Both the position numbers and the translations under genes were made by a program. The notes beneath the pieces are model-generated. The model saw only the letters and a list, made by a program, of their open reading frames with translations. It did no database searches and had not been told where the DNA came from. Shown piece by piece: positions 23,117-34,410 of a DNA stretch of 64,000 bases (the stretch's first letter is position 1; the number at the start of each line of letters is the position of its first letter). Location of the stretch: positions 504,998,544-505,062,543 of the forward strand of contig NC_053037.3 in NCBI RefSeq assembly GCF_002575655.3, given 5' to 3'. The DNA comes from Aegilops tauschii subsp. strangulata (taxonomy: Eukaryota > Streptophyta > Magnoliopsida > Poales > Poaceae).

Positions 23117-26100
23117 TTAAGAAGAGGTGGTAGCATGTCCTTCTCCTTTGGCCAAGGGCACCTTGTCCAAAACCTCCTCTTGCATTCTCTTGGGCTTCTT
23201 GGCCAGCATGTCCTCCAGTTCCCCCTCCGAAACCTTACAGAAAGAGGCAGTGAGGTTTTTAACAACTGATTTTTTGATGGTGGGAGGGACAGCATTGCAA
23301 GGTAAACAATTATTATTAGGGAAGGAATTTCTCTTGTAACCAGCATTGTCTTTCTTAATTCTGTCACTTCTTCTTACCTCTGTTTCCACAAGTGGAGTTT
23401 TTCCACTTCTCCTCTTCCTCAAATTTTCCTGGCCAAAAGGTTGCAGCAAGGCCTGTGACTCCACATCATGCAAATTTGCAGCTACCCCAATATTTTCTTT
23501 ACCCTTGTCCTTCTCACCTTCCTCCATGACCTGACAGATTGGTGCATGAGAGGTAGGACATTTGTCAGGTATATGAAACAGAAAAGCTTGGTCCAAATTT
23601 TCCACAGCAGTGAATAGATCCCACATTCCAGATTTTAACATATTGATAGTCCAGGAAAACTTATCAGGGGACAGGAGCAAGTGGACAATAAAATTAAACC
23701 AACTTACAGGAATGTTGGTAGAGAAAGAGCTCATGTTGTCCAATGCTTTCTCTTTAAAGTGCTGCTTCCACAGTAACATGCCTTCTTCAGAAACAGAGAG
23801 TTCAGTGTTAGTAGTGGCAGCCATCTGAATACTTTTCAGACCAAGGAGGGAAGGTGCCATGTTAAAGTGTTTATTGATTTGATTAACCCAGTTACCTTGG
23901 AGACCTGACTGGAGGTCCTCTAAATTCTCCACAGGCTGTAAACTTCCTCTGGCAGTAATAACATGTTCAGTAGTGTCATTCAAGTCTTGAGCTGAAAACC
24001 CAGTAGTTGTCATAGGAAGATCAGAAAACATGACAGGCTCCAAAGCTGCTTCCAGAAGTGCAGGTTGGTCAGAAGCCACCTCCAAGGGAGGAGAAACATC
24101 AGGAGCAGCGTGTGTTGCAAGGGGGTTTGAGGCAACATGTTGCAGTGGGTCTGCAGGAGGCTGATCATGCAAAGCAGCCACCTCCTGGGTTTGCTCCTGC
24201 AATACAGGAGGCTCCTCATCATCTGACTGGTATGCTTGAATTATGTTCTGCAGTCCAGTAGCCATCACAACAGCAGCAGGTTGGGCAATTGCAGGAATTG
24301 CAGCCCTAGCATGAGTGGCTTCCACAGTAACTGAAGGCGAAACCATGTGAGAATTGTCTCCTTCAGAAAAGGACATGTCTGAAGAGAAACTGCTATTACT
24401 AGGAGCTGGAAGCAGCTCTTCACCATCTGCCCAGGCCATTTCCTCCTGTTGTACAACATCCAGAAGATCTTCCAACTCAGCATTATGGACGTGCTGATGG
24501 TTATCGTCCCAGTTATCCCAGTTTGCAGCAACCTGAACATCCACCTCATTATTGATGGCTGCAACAACATGAAAACCCTCAGCAGGCACAACATTCTCAG
24601 GTAGAGGGTGTGGGTCCTCATTAGCAGGAGGAAAAGGGTCCTCATCTGCAGGTCCTCCACCAAGGAGCTTGCTGGCCAGCACTTCGATGGAGGAAGACCA
24701 GCCGTCCCCCTCAAATTCATCCCCTTCAGACCAGCGCAAACTTTTTGGGATGGTATCCAAGTTCAGAACTCTTGCCTTGACCACAATGCGACCCATGTGG
24801 TCATCCTCCTTGTCCCAGGAAATCATGCGGCCAAATTTACTAACAGCACAAGCAAGATCTTCAGTGGTGCGGAAATCAAAAGGGAGTCCTGTCAGAAGCA
24901 ACCACACCACTCTGTTAAGATGAACCCTCCTGTGATTCCTTCCCTCATCATGCCTCGCAAAACTAATGAACACATCTCCAAACTCGTGGGGGCTATCAAG
25001 GACCAACTTGTCCCTATCCCTAACCCGCGCGAGACGAACATATGCCTCACCGAACGGACAACGCTGGATATCTCGTAGCCCCAGCTGTCTATGTTCAACA
25101 ATAAAATCCTCAAGAACATCTCTTACATTGGGGAATGGAGCATCTGCAGGGAGAGGGTGAATATTCGCAATCGCCCAGTCCTCATGGCGGCGAGGGCGCT
25201 TTTGTAGCACCACCCGATCCACACCATTGCGCCCAGGAACCTGCTGAATGTTGAAGCCATGTGGCACAAAGGGGCATGGGTCGATCGGGATGTTGGCCAT
25301 CGGCGTCGCCGAAGAACGCGAGATCACTGGCGAAGTGAGGCGCAAAGCACTAGAAGCAGAGTTTGTGCACAGAGGTGAGACAGAGGAACAGAGCGGAGAA
25401 GTTGAGGAGGCAAGGGGACGACGAGGCTGGAAATTAGGAAAAGATCCCAAACAAAGCTCACTAAAAGAGGAAACGAGCGGAGGCTCGCGGGCTGGGCCAA
25501 CTGACTGAAACCAGTCATGTACCGCGTCTAGGTCCCAGGCCTCAGGCGATGGGCTGGGGAAAGTGTCAAACCGGAGATAAGGAAAAAGCCCAGGTAGGCG
25601 ATTGGCATTGCACTCCTTAGCAAAATGGCCCAACTTGCCACACGCGTAGCACTGAAAAGAGAAATTAGAGTGATTCAGATTCCCGCCCGACGAACCCGCA
25701 GCGAGATCCTCGCCCGAGGAATTAATATTGGGCAATGAGTGCACATTATTGCCCGAGGCCACATTACTGCTGACTGTCGGAAACTTCGCTAACCTAGCAA
25801 AAACCGACTGCCGTGGTTGATCACCGGAAAATCTACCGGCGGCGGAGCGTGGGCGTAATCCAGAACTGACCAAACTCCAAGAAGCTTCTTCCTCGCGATA
25901 AAAAAGTTGTTCTTCACGTAACCAGTTCGGTCCTCCAAAACCCCAAAGATTGAACACTAACTCAAAATCCTTCTCAACCACCCGCCCCTGATTATAAATT
26001 TCAAAACCCACTGCTTTGGAGGCAACCGAAAACTTGAATGATCTGTCCTTGAGATGTAGCACACGAAAGCCCTGTGGATAACCGCCAAAACAAGATTGCA

Positions 26101-26275
26101 ACGTGACACTGACTGTGTGACAATCCAACCGAAATCGAGCACGGCAAAAGGAAACCACCAAAGTGAATTCACGTTGACGAAAACCAGGGGAAAACACCAC
26201 CGGATGACCAAAGTTTTGTCTCATTGAGAGCTGAAATTCTTTACCTCGAGCAAAGTTGAGAGAGGGAGGATCCAT
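23117..26275 (-). CDS. LINE ORF1 protein (nucleic-acid-binding, CCHC knuckle)
   Basis: This is an uninterrupted 1052-residue frame. I start at the ATG at 26275 (MDPPSLNFARG) rather than the longer upstream frame, which would extend past the insertion's duplication. A CCHC knuckle (C-x2-C-x4-H-x4-C, 'CYACGKLGHFAKEC') is at residues about 209-222. A region at about 430-560 with 'NRVVWLLLTGLPFDFRT' and 'ACAVSKFGRMISWD' resembles the RNA-recognition-like domain common to plant LINE ORF1 and related zinc-knuckle proteins. The C-terminus is basic. The protein would bind the element RNA and accompany it to the target. Being intact while ORF2 is broken is notable. ORF2 begins after a gap of ~290 bases. 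Confidence 0.82.
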   Translation of the reverse strand: MDPPSLNFARGKEFQLSMRQNFGHPVVFSPGFRQREFTLVVSFCRARFRLDCHTVSVTLQSCFGGYPQGFRVLHLKDRSFKFSVASKAVGFEIYNQGRVVEKDFELVFNLWGFGGPNWLREEQLFYREEEASWSLVSSGLRPRSAAGRFSGDQPRQSVFARLAKFPTVSSNVASGNNVHSLPNINSSGEDLAAGSSGGNLNHSNFSFQCYACGKLGHFAKECNANRLPGLFPYLRFDTFPSPSPEAWDLDAVHDWFQSVGPAREPPLVSSFSELCLGSFPNFQPRRPLASSTSPLCSSVSPLCTNSASSALRLTSPVISRSSATPMANIPIDPCPFVPHGFNIQQVPGRNGVDRVVLQKRPRRHEDWAIANIHPLPADAPFPNVRDVLEDFIVEHRQLGLRDIQRCPFGEAYVRLARVRDRDKLVLDSPHEFGDVFISFARHDEGRNHRRVHLNRVVWLLLTGLPFDFRTTEDLACAVSKFGRMISWDKEDDHMGRIVVKARVLNLDTIPKSLRWSEGDEFEGDGWSSSIEVLASKLLGGGPADEDPFPPANEDPHPLPENVVPAEGFHVVAAINNEVDVQVAANWDNWDDNHQHVHNAELEDLLDVVQQEEMAWADGEELLPAPSNSSFSSDMSFSEGDNSHMVSPSVTVEATHARAAIPAIAQPAAVVMATGLQNIIQAYQSDDEEPPVLQEQTQEVAALHDQPPADPLQHVASNPLATHAAPDVSPPLEVASDQPALLEAALEPVMFSDLPMTTTGFSAQDLNDTTEHVITARGSLQPVENLEDLQSGLQGNWVNQINKHFNMAPSLLGLKSIQMAATTNTELSVSEEGMLLWKQHFKEKALDNMSSFSTNIPVSWFNFIVHLLLSPDKFSWTINMLKSGMWDLFTAVENLDQAFLFHIPDKCPTSHAPICQVMEEGEKDKGKENIGVAANLHDVESQALLQPFGQENLRKRRSGKTPLVETEVRRSDRIKKDNAGYKRNSFPNNNCLPCNAVPPTIKKSVVKNLTASFCKVSEGELEDMLAKKPKRMQEEVLDKVPLAKGEGHATTSS

Positions 26276-26466
26276 GGCCACGCAAGGGCCAAAAACTTCC
26301 CACAAAGGGCCCAGAGATAGCCAGGTGGACGGATGGATGGTGGCCGCCGGCGCCGGAGCAGTAGCCGGTGGGAGGAGGGGTGGCCACCGGGGCCGGAGTG
26401 GCCACCGGCGGGGAGCGTCTAGAGAGAGCCTAGAGAGCGCGTCCGGAGTCACTGATCGGAACATAA

Positions 26467-26981
26467 ATTTCAAGTAGACTACACTGCTCAGATGCGTAAA
26501 TATTATGTTACTGTCAAAAATTGGCACAAAATACGAAGGAGACCAATGGAAGTACTACTAGCAACCCATGATTTAACTACTCGCATGCACGCAGTGGAGT
26601 AGTAATGTCTTTCTTCCGCCCTCACGTCCACTCAATTTGCATGCGTTGTATTAATTGACCATCAATGAAGTGAAGGACTTTACACGCGTCAAATTATCAC
26701 ATAGGGTGGATCTTGGTACAAAATTGCGTCTGCCCGTGTACTCGCGTGTGCGTGCGAGGGAATGAGTGCGTGCATGGCGTGCGTGCACATCTTCGCTTCG
26801 TGCATGTACCGCCAGTGCGGCTCAGGGAGGACGAGTACATTCTTCTGGAACCAGCAGCACGTCACTGTGATCAATCCACACAAGGATGTCGCGACAACGC
26901 CTCCACATGTGCCACGTGGCTTCATGAACTGTAAGAGAAACACTGTGTAGCGTGCCATTGTGTTTTGCACATACTCGAAGT
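26467..26981. other. Intergenic stretch between LINE and foldback element
   Basis: No gene recognised. It is the continuation, upstream of the LINE insertion, of the promoter-proximal DNA of coiled-coil gene copy 2. The GTGCG/TGCATG-rich part at 26725-26800 gives only short spurious frames. Confidence 0.5.
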
Positions 26982-27148
26982 ACTAGTAAGGCACACGTGC
27001 ATTGCACGCGTCAGATTTTGCAACCAAATTATGAATAAATACCACACTGTAGCATGTAAGCTCTGAGTCATATATGCCTGATGTAGACCTTCGTTTAATT
27101 CTTATAGTTCATCTCATTCAAAATCAATTAGTTTTTATAAAAAACCTA

Positions 27149-27451
27149 GGGACTCTTTGATTCGTAGGATTTCAAAAACGTGGGAATAGGAAGAACATGG
27201 GATTAGAGTGGAATGTCGTCTTGAATCCTATAGGATGGTACGAGTGTTTGATTGTGCATAGAAAAAACGCAGAATTCTTTCAAAGAGGTTTGAGTGGATG
27301 GGATGTTTCCTATGAAATCTAGTGCAAATGAATCATATGGAAAAATTCCTATGGTTTACAATCCTACGAATCAAACAACCAAGATAGGAAAAATCCCTAA
27401 GGATTAGAATCCTCCAAATTCCTTCGAGAATCCTTTGAATCAAAGAAGCCC
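27149..27451. mobile_element. Tourist/Harbinger-like MITE in the left arm
   Basis: This 303-base insert has terminal inverted repeats GGGACTCTTTGATTC and GAATCAAAGAAGCCC, and flanking trinucleotides CTA and TTA, close to the TTA/TAA site preferred by PIF/Harbinger MITEs. The right arm of the foldback (near 28975-28990) is collinear but lacks the insert, giving an internal empty site. It is therefore younger than the inverted duplication. Confidence 0.82.
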
Positions 27452-27767
27452 TTAATATATTTTATGATTCATGGAATTGTGCGTTGTAAAGCATAAAGTA
27501 AAAACAAATAATGGCAATTCAACTAGAAAAAAAGTTTGGGCAGTTATGATACGGAAGATTCTAGAACAAAGGAGAACCACTGTTGTTTTGAGATTTGTGC
27601 ATTATGCTTAAGTTCAACCATGGAGTCTGCTAGATTGTACATGTGGCAAAATCTGGTGATGGCTACAAGATGGTGCGAGGGGCCGAGTGGAGGGAGACTA
27701 TCAAGGAGTGCACAACTGCGAGATCGATATTTAGAGAGAGGGGGCGAGAACGTGCGCTGTTGCGCGC

Positions 27768-27954
27768 AGTGGCGGAGCCATAAAAATGTCCCATGAGATA
27801 GGGGGCCAAGCATTGCTAATCCTTTACAAGGAGGGTCAATTCATCAACTTAAACCATTTTACCAGCAATTGTCTAATGATCACATTCATATTAGCCTCGA
27901 CATATAGTGATGTTAGGGGGGGCAGGGCCTTGCTGCCCCCTGTCTTTGCCATTG
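27768..27954. mobile_element. Small hAT-like MITE
   Basis: This 187-base insert starts (C)AGTGGCGGAGCC and ends CTTTGCCATTG, imperfect inverted ends of the kind seen in grass hAT MITEs. It is flanked by TGCGCGC at 27761-27767 and 27955-27961. A 7-base match is seen, while hAT normally gives 8, so one base may be counted within the terminus. It carries no coding capacity. Confidence 0.65.
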
Positions 27955-29149
27955 TGCGCGCGTCTGAGAGATGAAGCAGAAGGCATGGATGATGAGAGGG
28001 GGCGTTGGATATATAATTAATGTGGGTGTATTAGCTATATATGTAATCCTATATAGAGAGGTATAGATTGATCGATGTGGACGTGGGAAAGAGGGTGAGA
28101 CCTCACTAGATATATAGATTGATCGGTTTATGTGGAAAACTATGAAAGACCTAGCTATATACACACACACATAGAACATCGACCGTTGCGCATGCACGTG
28201 AGAGATAAAGAATGCCCGATATGATGGAGAGGGGAATGTGTGTGTGCGTGCCTTCATGGGAGACCGACCTTAAGAAAAAGATTGCATGTGTGCGATGGAT
28301 AATGCCGAGAGAAAGTTAGTGGTACAATTATAAAGAGAAGACCAATGTGTGGGTGTAAAAGACTAGGTGAGGTCATAATCAATGTAAAGTTGAATTCAAA
28401 TATTTGAATAAGAGATCATGATGTTTGAAATCCATGCATGCATGAATATAACGGAGATCTGCGCGGTGTGGTTTGGAAATGAGCATGTTGTAATGTATAC
28501 ACATTGAACAAGGTCAGACTGGTTTGAATTTGAGATACCGATGGCAGACATCGTTTGGCCACATTGCATCCGTGCATGGACACACTATTCTAATTGGAGA
28601 TGATGGGTGGCTTTCGCATCACATATCTATATCTATACCCCTATATATATATATATATTATATTTTAAATTTTTTTATATAGTGTGCGGATAACTTTAAC
28701 TTTGAAAGATGGTCGTTGGATGAGGCCAATCCGATGGTGCAGAGCTGGCAAATTTGAGCACTACTGGCCGTTGGATATCATCTAGATTCCACCAGATTTT
28801 GCCACATGTACAATCTAGAAGACTCTATGGTTGAACTTAAGCATAATGCACAAACCTCAAAACAAAAGCACTTCTTCTTTGTTCTAGAATCTTCCGTATC
28901 AGAATTGCCCAAATGTTTTTCTACATGATTTGTTTTTACTTTATGCCTTAGAACGCACAATTCCATGAATCTTAAAATAGATTAGCTTTCTTATAAAAAC
29001 TAGATGATTTTGAATGAAATGAACTATAAGAATTAAACGAACATCTACATCATGCATATATGACTCAAAGCTTACATGCTATAATGTGGTATTTATTCAT
29101 AATTTGGTTGCCAAATCTCATGCGTGCAATGCACGCGTACCTTACTAGT

Positions 29150-30700
29150 CTAAATGGTGTCTGTGTGTGTGTTGTGCGTGTTAAACACATTGTACGTAGT
29201 ATATCATACTAGTCTAAATTGTCTTTTTTTCTTTTGGGTACACGTTAAGCTTGTTCTCCCAAAATTTCAAGCCGTGCCTTGTTATGCCGAAATTTCAAGC
29301 TAGCGTCTCTGTCTATCGTGCTGCGAAACTCCCGCCTCTTCAACCTGCGCCTTGTTAGCCAGAAATATTTAAGATATATCTTTGTCTCATTGTGCTCTGA
29401 CAACTCCCTCCATCTCAACCCGCGCCTTGCTATTCCAAAATTACAACGCGCGCGAAAACTCCCACCTCCTGTGAAATCCCGACACGCGAAATGCCCGTGA
29501 TACCCCTGAACCGAAAGAACCGCCTCAAATGGGTGGGGGTACTTTCGTAACTTACCCCACATTTCGGACAAGCGCGTCCCTAAGCCATGGTTCCCCACTC
29601 CCATCCCATCCGCACACCCATTCGTACACCGAGGCCGGGAAAACCCGCGAAGCCCCACACCCTCCTCCGTCCGCCACCCAGCCAGAGCCTCTTCCCCGAC
29701 AACGTCGTCCAAAACAACACCTCGACGTCCCTCATCCACCATACCGGATGAGGATCCGTCGTCGATCTGGTCGTCCCACCGGTTCAGCCACCCCGTCCTC
29801 CACCTCCAAGGAGCTGCCCCGACGTTCCCCACATCTTTCGCGCCACCTCCATTCCCACACCGCCGTCTTCACCTGCACCAGTGGAAGAGCATCAGCATCA
29901 CCGTTTCCTCGGATGAAGCTGCGGCCTAATCGGCGCCACCAAAGAGGTTGTACACTAATCACCGCATTTTCTTCTTGATTCGATCTCACGATGCTGCCGG
30001 CGCTCGGTCCCGAGCCGACACGGCGCGGCTCCATCCACCGCGGCGTCGCCGGCCACTTCCTCCACGGTGTCGCTCCCTCGGCGGCGACATCCACATCAGT
30101 AGGAGCTGTTGCTGCTTTAGCTCTCGCTCGCGCTGCTGCTCTGCTCTTGCTCTCGGTCCCCTACCTGATCTGCTCTTGCTCTCGCTCTTGCTCGCGCTGC
30201 TGCTCTCGCTCTTGCTCTTGCTTGCGATGCTGCTCCGATTTAGCTACACTTCAGTCAATTGAATCGACTTTTGGGTCAGTCAATTTTCAGGGGGTGGGGG
30301 GGCTCGCTGGAGTTAAGGAAGAACCAGCCACAGCGGGGAGGGGGGCTCGCCGGAGAAGTACCCCACTATCTATCTTAGGGTTCAGGGTGGGGGCGGTGGT
30401 CGCCAGCGGTGGTGGGGCGGTGGCTTGGGGATCACCGGAGAAAAAGCTCGGCACGGGGGGGCATAGAGGGATGGCCGGGGCGGCGGCGGACCGGCAGTGG
30501 GGAGTGTTTTCAGGGCGGGCGGGGCAGCGCACCGCCGGCCGCGGGCGGCGGGGGGCGGCTGTTTGGCCGGTGGTGGCTGGCGGCTCAGGGGGGTGGAGGT
30601 TGAAGATGAACTGCAGGCCCTTGATTTCGTATCCAACGGCTGCAAGATCGACTGACCAGAGATGAAAAAGTCAGTCGACTGACGTGTAGCCTCACCTCTA
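29150..30700 (+). other. GC-rich gene-like stretch, probably captured exons or 5' part of the CACTA-linked gene
   Basis: After AT-rich DNA the composition changes sharply near 29500. 29600-29950 resembles a grass 5' exon (CpG-rich, many CCG codons) ending in a donor-like 'AAAGAG/GTTGTAC' at about 29946. The same junction recurs at about 31110 and a related one at about 32092. The frame at 29991-30665 (224 codons) encodes low-complexity Cys/Ser/Leu from a CTCGCTCTTGCT-type repeat (30115-30240) and resembles no family, so I do not call it a protein. The origin (transposon gene or captured host gene) is undecided. Confidence 0.4.
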
Positions 30701-30705
30701 GTGCG

Positions 30706-30805
30706 TTCAGTTTCGATAGTAAAATTCAGTTTCGACAGCAAAATTCAGTTTCGACAGTTAAGTTCAGTTTCGACGGTTAAATTCAGTTTCGACAGTTAAG
30801 TTCAG
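30706..30805 (+). repeat. 19-bp minisatellite, five units
   Basis: Units of TTCAGTTTCGACAGTTAAG and close variants run at 30706, 30725, 30744, 30763 and 30782, followed by a partial unit. Two to three substitutions separate units. It lies in likely intron or spacer of the CACTA region. Confidence 0.85.
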
Positions 30806-32817
30806 AGATGAGCGGCTGATGTATACATCTAGCACTTTGTGGTTATGATTTTACGTCATCTATTGGAGATGCTATTAGAATTCCACTCAGGTTAACGCTG
30901 TCTCTCTTGTCCTGCTTCAGCCTCGGTGTCGTACAACTCACCGGAGCTACTCCAACGATGAAACCCTCCATCACAGCGGACCAGTACATCGGGCTCCATC
31001 TCCAGACGCCTAAGATCTTCTTCCCCTCCTCCGACAACCAAGTCAGCCGGAGCATCCTCACCGGCCAACCCAATCACGTTGAGATCGACATGGCTTCGCC
31101 AAAGAGGTTGTACACTTGTTGCATATCTTTTTTACTCTACTTGTTATATATATTGTCCACTGAGCACACGGAGTAACGGGAAATACGATTATTTTATCCT
31201 ACTATATGACAAGCAGTGAGGTACCAAGCAACTTAGCTATCCGTGATGGACTCTCTTGAACGCCATCATTATTTATCTCTGCGCGTTTGAGCTGTGCATT
31301 TGTCGATGGCCCTGGGAGTTGAGCTAGTAGGGCAGTGGCCTGGGTCCAAAGTAATAGAAGTAGCAGAAAAACATTTTTTTAGTGTAGGCTATTCCTTGCT
31401 CAAGCCTGCCTACTGGAATCGCCAGTGCTTGAAAGGAAAAGTGAATGAAAGACATAGGAATTGGAAAGTTTCGTATGGTACTACTTTTCATGAATTTGGT
31501 GCAAAGGAATGGAGCAAAGGGAACTGTAGGATTTGTTCCTTTAGTGTCTCCTTGAAAGAAAAACCGTAGGAATTTTAATTTCCACTTGTCCTCCTTTTCA
31601 AATTCCTATTCATGAAGCACAAGACTAAGAGATAGTAGCATAATAGAATTATAACCGTACATTTTCTTGTGGTTTGACTTAATCTCACCATGCTTCTCGG
31701 CATCCTGTGATCTTCCAATTCTTGTGAACCAAACACCCAGATTGGCAGAAATCATGTGTTTTTAAATTCTATGTTTTGCACGTGCATTACTATCCTATTC
31801 CTGTCTATTTCCTATCCCTGCATTGTTAGAATCCTCAAATTCAAACAAGCCCTTACACAATTACTTCTATTACAGATATGTGTCAAAGAAAACCTTGTGT
31901 GGTTTGTCCTGCTCCTGCGGTGCTGTGTTCCACCCCAGCTCAGCTGCTCCAACGACGGAAGGGTTCACCACAGCAGGGATCCGCTCTCCAGACTGTCTTT
32001 CGCCGCCTTAGATCTTCTTCACCGCCGCCGGCAGCCACGACAACTGCATTACCATCATCAACTGAGCAGGTGACCTTGAGGACTACACGCAAGAGAGGTC
32101 GCACTCTTCCGTGTCTACTTACGTTATGCATCGCTTAATATGATGACATGCTACTTTATCGTCGTGTTCACCTATTAGACTCTGAGTCAGGTCCAAACTT
32201 ATGCTGAAACTTGAGTTTTTAAATGGTTGTGGGGTACATATTGGGGCAGCAATCAGTACTATCTGTCTACTATCTGGTTAATCTCGGGTGTCTACTATGA
32301 GTTTCATGTTGGGTGCAAACAAACATTAAAGGAGCCATTATCTGTATTTTTTAACTAAAGCTATTATCTGCCTGCTATCATTGGTTTTGGGTCTATCCAC
32401 AGTTTGCTACCATCACTCTCGATTTGTGCATGCACTCCTTACATAATCTCACTATGTTTTATTCCTATGCATGTCAGTTATTGTACACAGTGGAACTGAA
32501 AATGTATAGCAAAAGAGACGAGCCTTGCATGGGAATAAAATTTCATGAAGACGTCGCTCCATGGTGGGCGCAAAGGCAGCCCCCCTCCACCCATTTCGGA
32601 TCGTAATCAAGAGGAAGATAACTGTTCTGAGGGCGATTCAGAAGTAGAAGACCACTCCTCTTTACCCCATGAGGTCTTCGCTCTAACTTGGCATGCTGAT
32701 GTTGGTTATATCATGCATATGGTGCCTTGCATTGCTTACTTTATACATCAAATATGTCAACTGCTTAGTTTAGACATGCTTTGTGTGAATGCCATCTGTT
32801 TAGTTTATTCATCGTTT

Positions 32818-34190
32818 ATGTGAATTATGCAATGCCATCTTGTTTAGCCAGGCATCATAAATGTGAATTTTGCAATGCAATCCTGCTTAGCCAGTCATCT
32901 TATATGTGAATTATATCAGGCCATCCTTTTTTTTGTTACGTATTACATTTCTCAACAATGTTAGTACATTCAACTACTCTTCGTGTGCATCAGCCATTTG
33001 ACACGGTGATGGAAAATTCTGGAGTGAAAACAAGGTCTTCAGAGCAGACTATGCTATCTAACGAAGCGCATATCTCGCTGGTTACGGATAGCTCCTCAGA
33101 GGAGGATTCAAAGACAGATGACCAGTCTTATTCCCCCCCCCCCCCGAGGTGTATGCTCTAATTAACTTGGCAGGGTTATGTTGCTCATATCGTGCATATG
33201 GTGTCTTGCATTGCGATATCATTTGATTAGTTTAGACATGCTTTGTGTGAATGCCACCTGTTTAGTGTCTAATTACCATATATGTGAATTATGCATTGCC
33301 ATCTTGTTGCAAGACATTATATATGTGAATTATGCAATGCTATCTTGTTGCAAAGGCATTATATATGCGAATTATGCAATCCTATCTTGTTGCAAAGGCA
33401 TTATACATGTGAATTATGCAATGCCATGCTGTTGAGCCAATCATCATGTATGTGAATTATATCATGCTATCATTTTTTTGTATTACGTGTTCCATTTGTC
33501 GACAACGTTTGTATATTCAACTACTCTTCCTATGCATCAGCCATTTGAAGCGGTGATGGAAGTATCTGGAGTGAAAACAAGGTATTCAGAGCAGACAATG
33601 CTACCTGCTGAAGCAGACATCTTGCTGGATACAGAGAGCTCCTCAGAGGAGGATTCAGAGACTGATGACCAGTCCTATTTCCCCCCTGAGGTCTATGCTC
33701 AAACTTGGCAGGGTTATATTACCCATGTCATGCATGTTGTCTTGCATTGCTTAGTTTTTACATCATATATGGATTGCCATCTTCTTACTTGCTTACTATA
33801 TAAATCATATATTTGAATTATATCATGCCATCATGTTTACATACACAACATCTATCTGAATTATGGCATGGCAACCCATTTAATAAAGACATCATATAGT
33901 TATATCATCTCATCTTGTTTAGTGTTTACAGTCATCATATTTTGAATTATGTCATTCTATCCGGGAATTATATCATGCTATCATGTTTCCATAGGCGGCA
34001 TGTATGTGAATTTTGGCATGCCAACCTATTTAATAAACACATTATATATTGAACTATGTCTTTCCATCTTCTTTAGTTAGCCATCATAATGTGAAATTGT
34101 ATCATGCTATCCTGTTTAGTTAGCCATCTTACATGTGAAATTGTCTCATGCTATCCTGTTTGGTTAGACAACATAAATGTGAATTATTTA
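32818..34190 (+). repeat. Degenerate ~42-bp minisatellite in CACTA introns
   Basis: The unit 'gtgaattatgcaatgccatcttgtt' plus 'gcaaaggcattatatat' recurs with a period of about 41-42 bases. The clearest run is 33284-33465 (four units), with scattered diverged units at 32818-32925 and 33795-34190. The runs flank the duplicated Ser/Asp/Glu-rich exons, so exon duplication and repeat expansion probably went together. Confidence 0.7.
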
Positions 34191-34410
34191 ATGCCCTCTT
34201 TTATTCCCCATTATCCATTGCACCTGTCTATCATACAATGTCTGTACATTCAATTACTTTTCTTGTTTATCAGCCATTTGAATTGGAGAGGGTGATGACA
34301 GTATCTAAGGGAGTAACAACACGGTCTTCAGAAAAGATAGTGCTACCAGTTGATGCAGATAGAACCACGGTTGTACTTGCCCAAGAACCAGCCCCACCAC
34401 GCATAACCCA

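Larger units (their letters stand above)
19050..26457 (-). mobile_element. LINE (non-LTR retrotransposon), near full length
   Basis: It is a minus-strand element with ORF1 (26275-23117) and a broken ORF2 (22828-19223), endonuclease before RT. The 3' end is a short A-run (T-run at 19050-19058 on the plus strand) and the 5' end is near 26457. The duplication GGAACATAA is at 19041-19049 and 26458-26466, which fixes both ends. ORF1, endonuclease, RT and C-terminal zinc region are in the usual order for plant L1-type elements; I see no RNase H domain. About 180 bases of 5' untranslated region precede ORF1. It separates the promoter of the second coiled-coil gene from its upstream DNA. Confidence 0.92.
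26982..29149. mobile_element. Foldback/TIR element, ~2.2 kb, with long inverted arms
   Basis: It starts ACTAGTAAGG and ends CCTTACTAGT. The arms 26982-27658 and 28791-29149 are reverse complements with moderate divergence, including the GTGCATTGCACGC block at both tips. The left arm is longer only because of a 303-base MITE. No transposase is encoded. The internal 1.1 kb holds a second MITE and low-complexity DNA (TA run 28640-28660). A target-site duplication was not found. The motif ACTAGTCTAAAT recurs at about 29145 and 29208, just outside the right end. It could be a Mutator-like or unclassified foldback element. Confidence 0.75.

Noticed and set aside
24265..25119. Overlapping frames within LINE ORF1
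   Set aside because: Other-frame shadows of the intact 1052-codon ORF1.
29991..30665. 224-codon frame with Cys/Ser/Arg repeats
   Set aside because: Translation of a CTCGCTCTTGCT-like low-complexity repeat; composition explains the open frame.
33284..33465. Possible CRISPR-like array
   Set aside because: Units of ~42 bases are contiguous with no unique spacers, and the context is a plant transposon intron.
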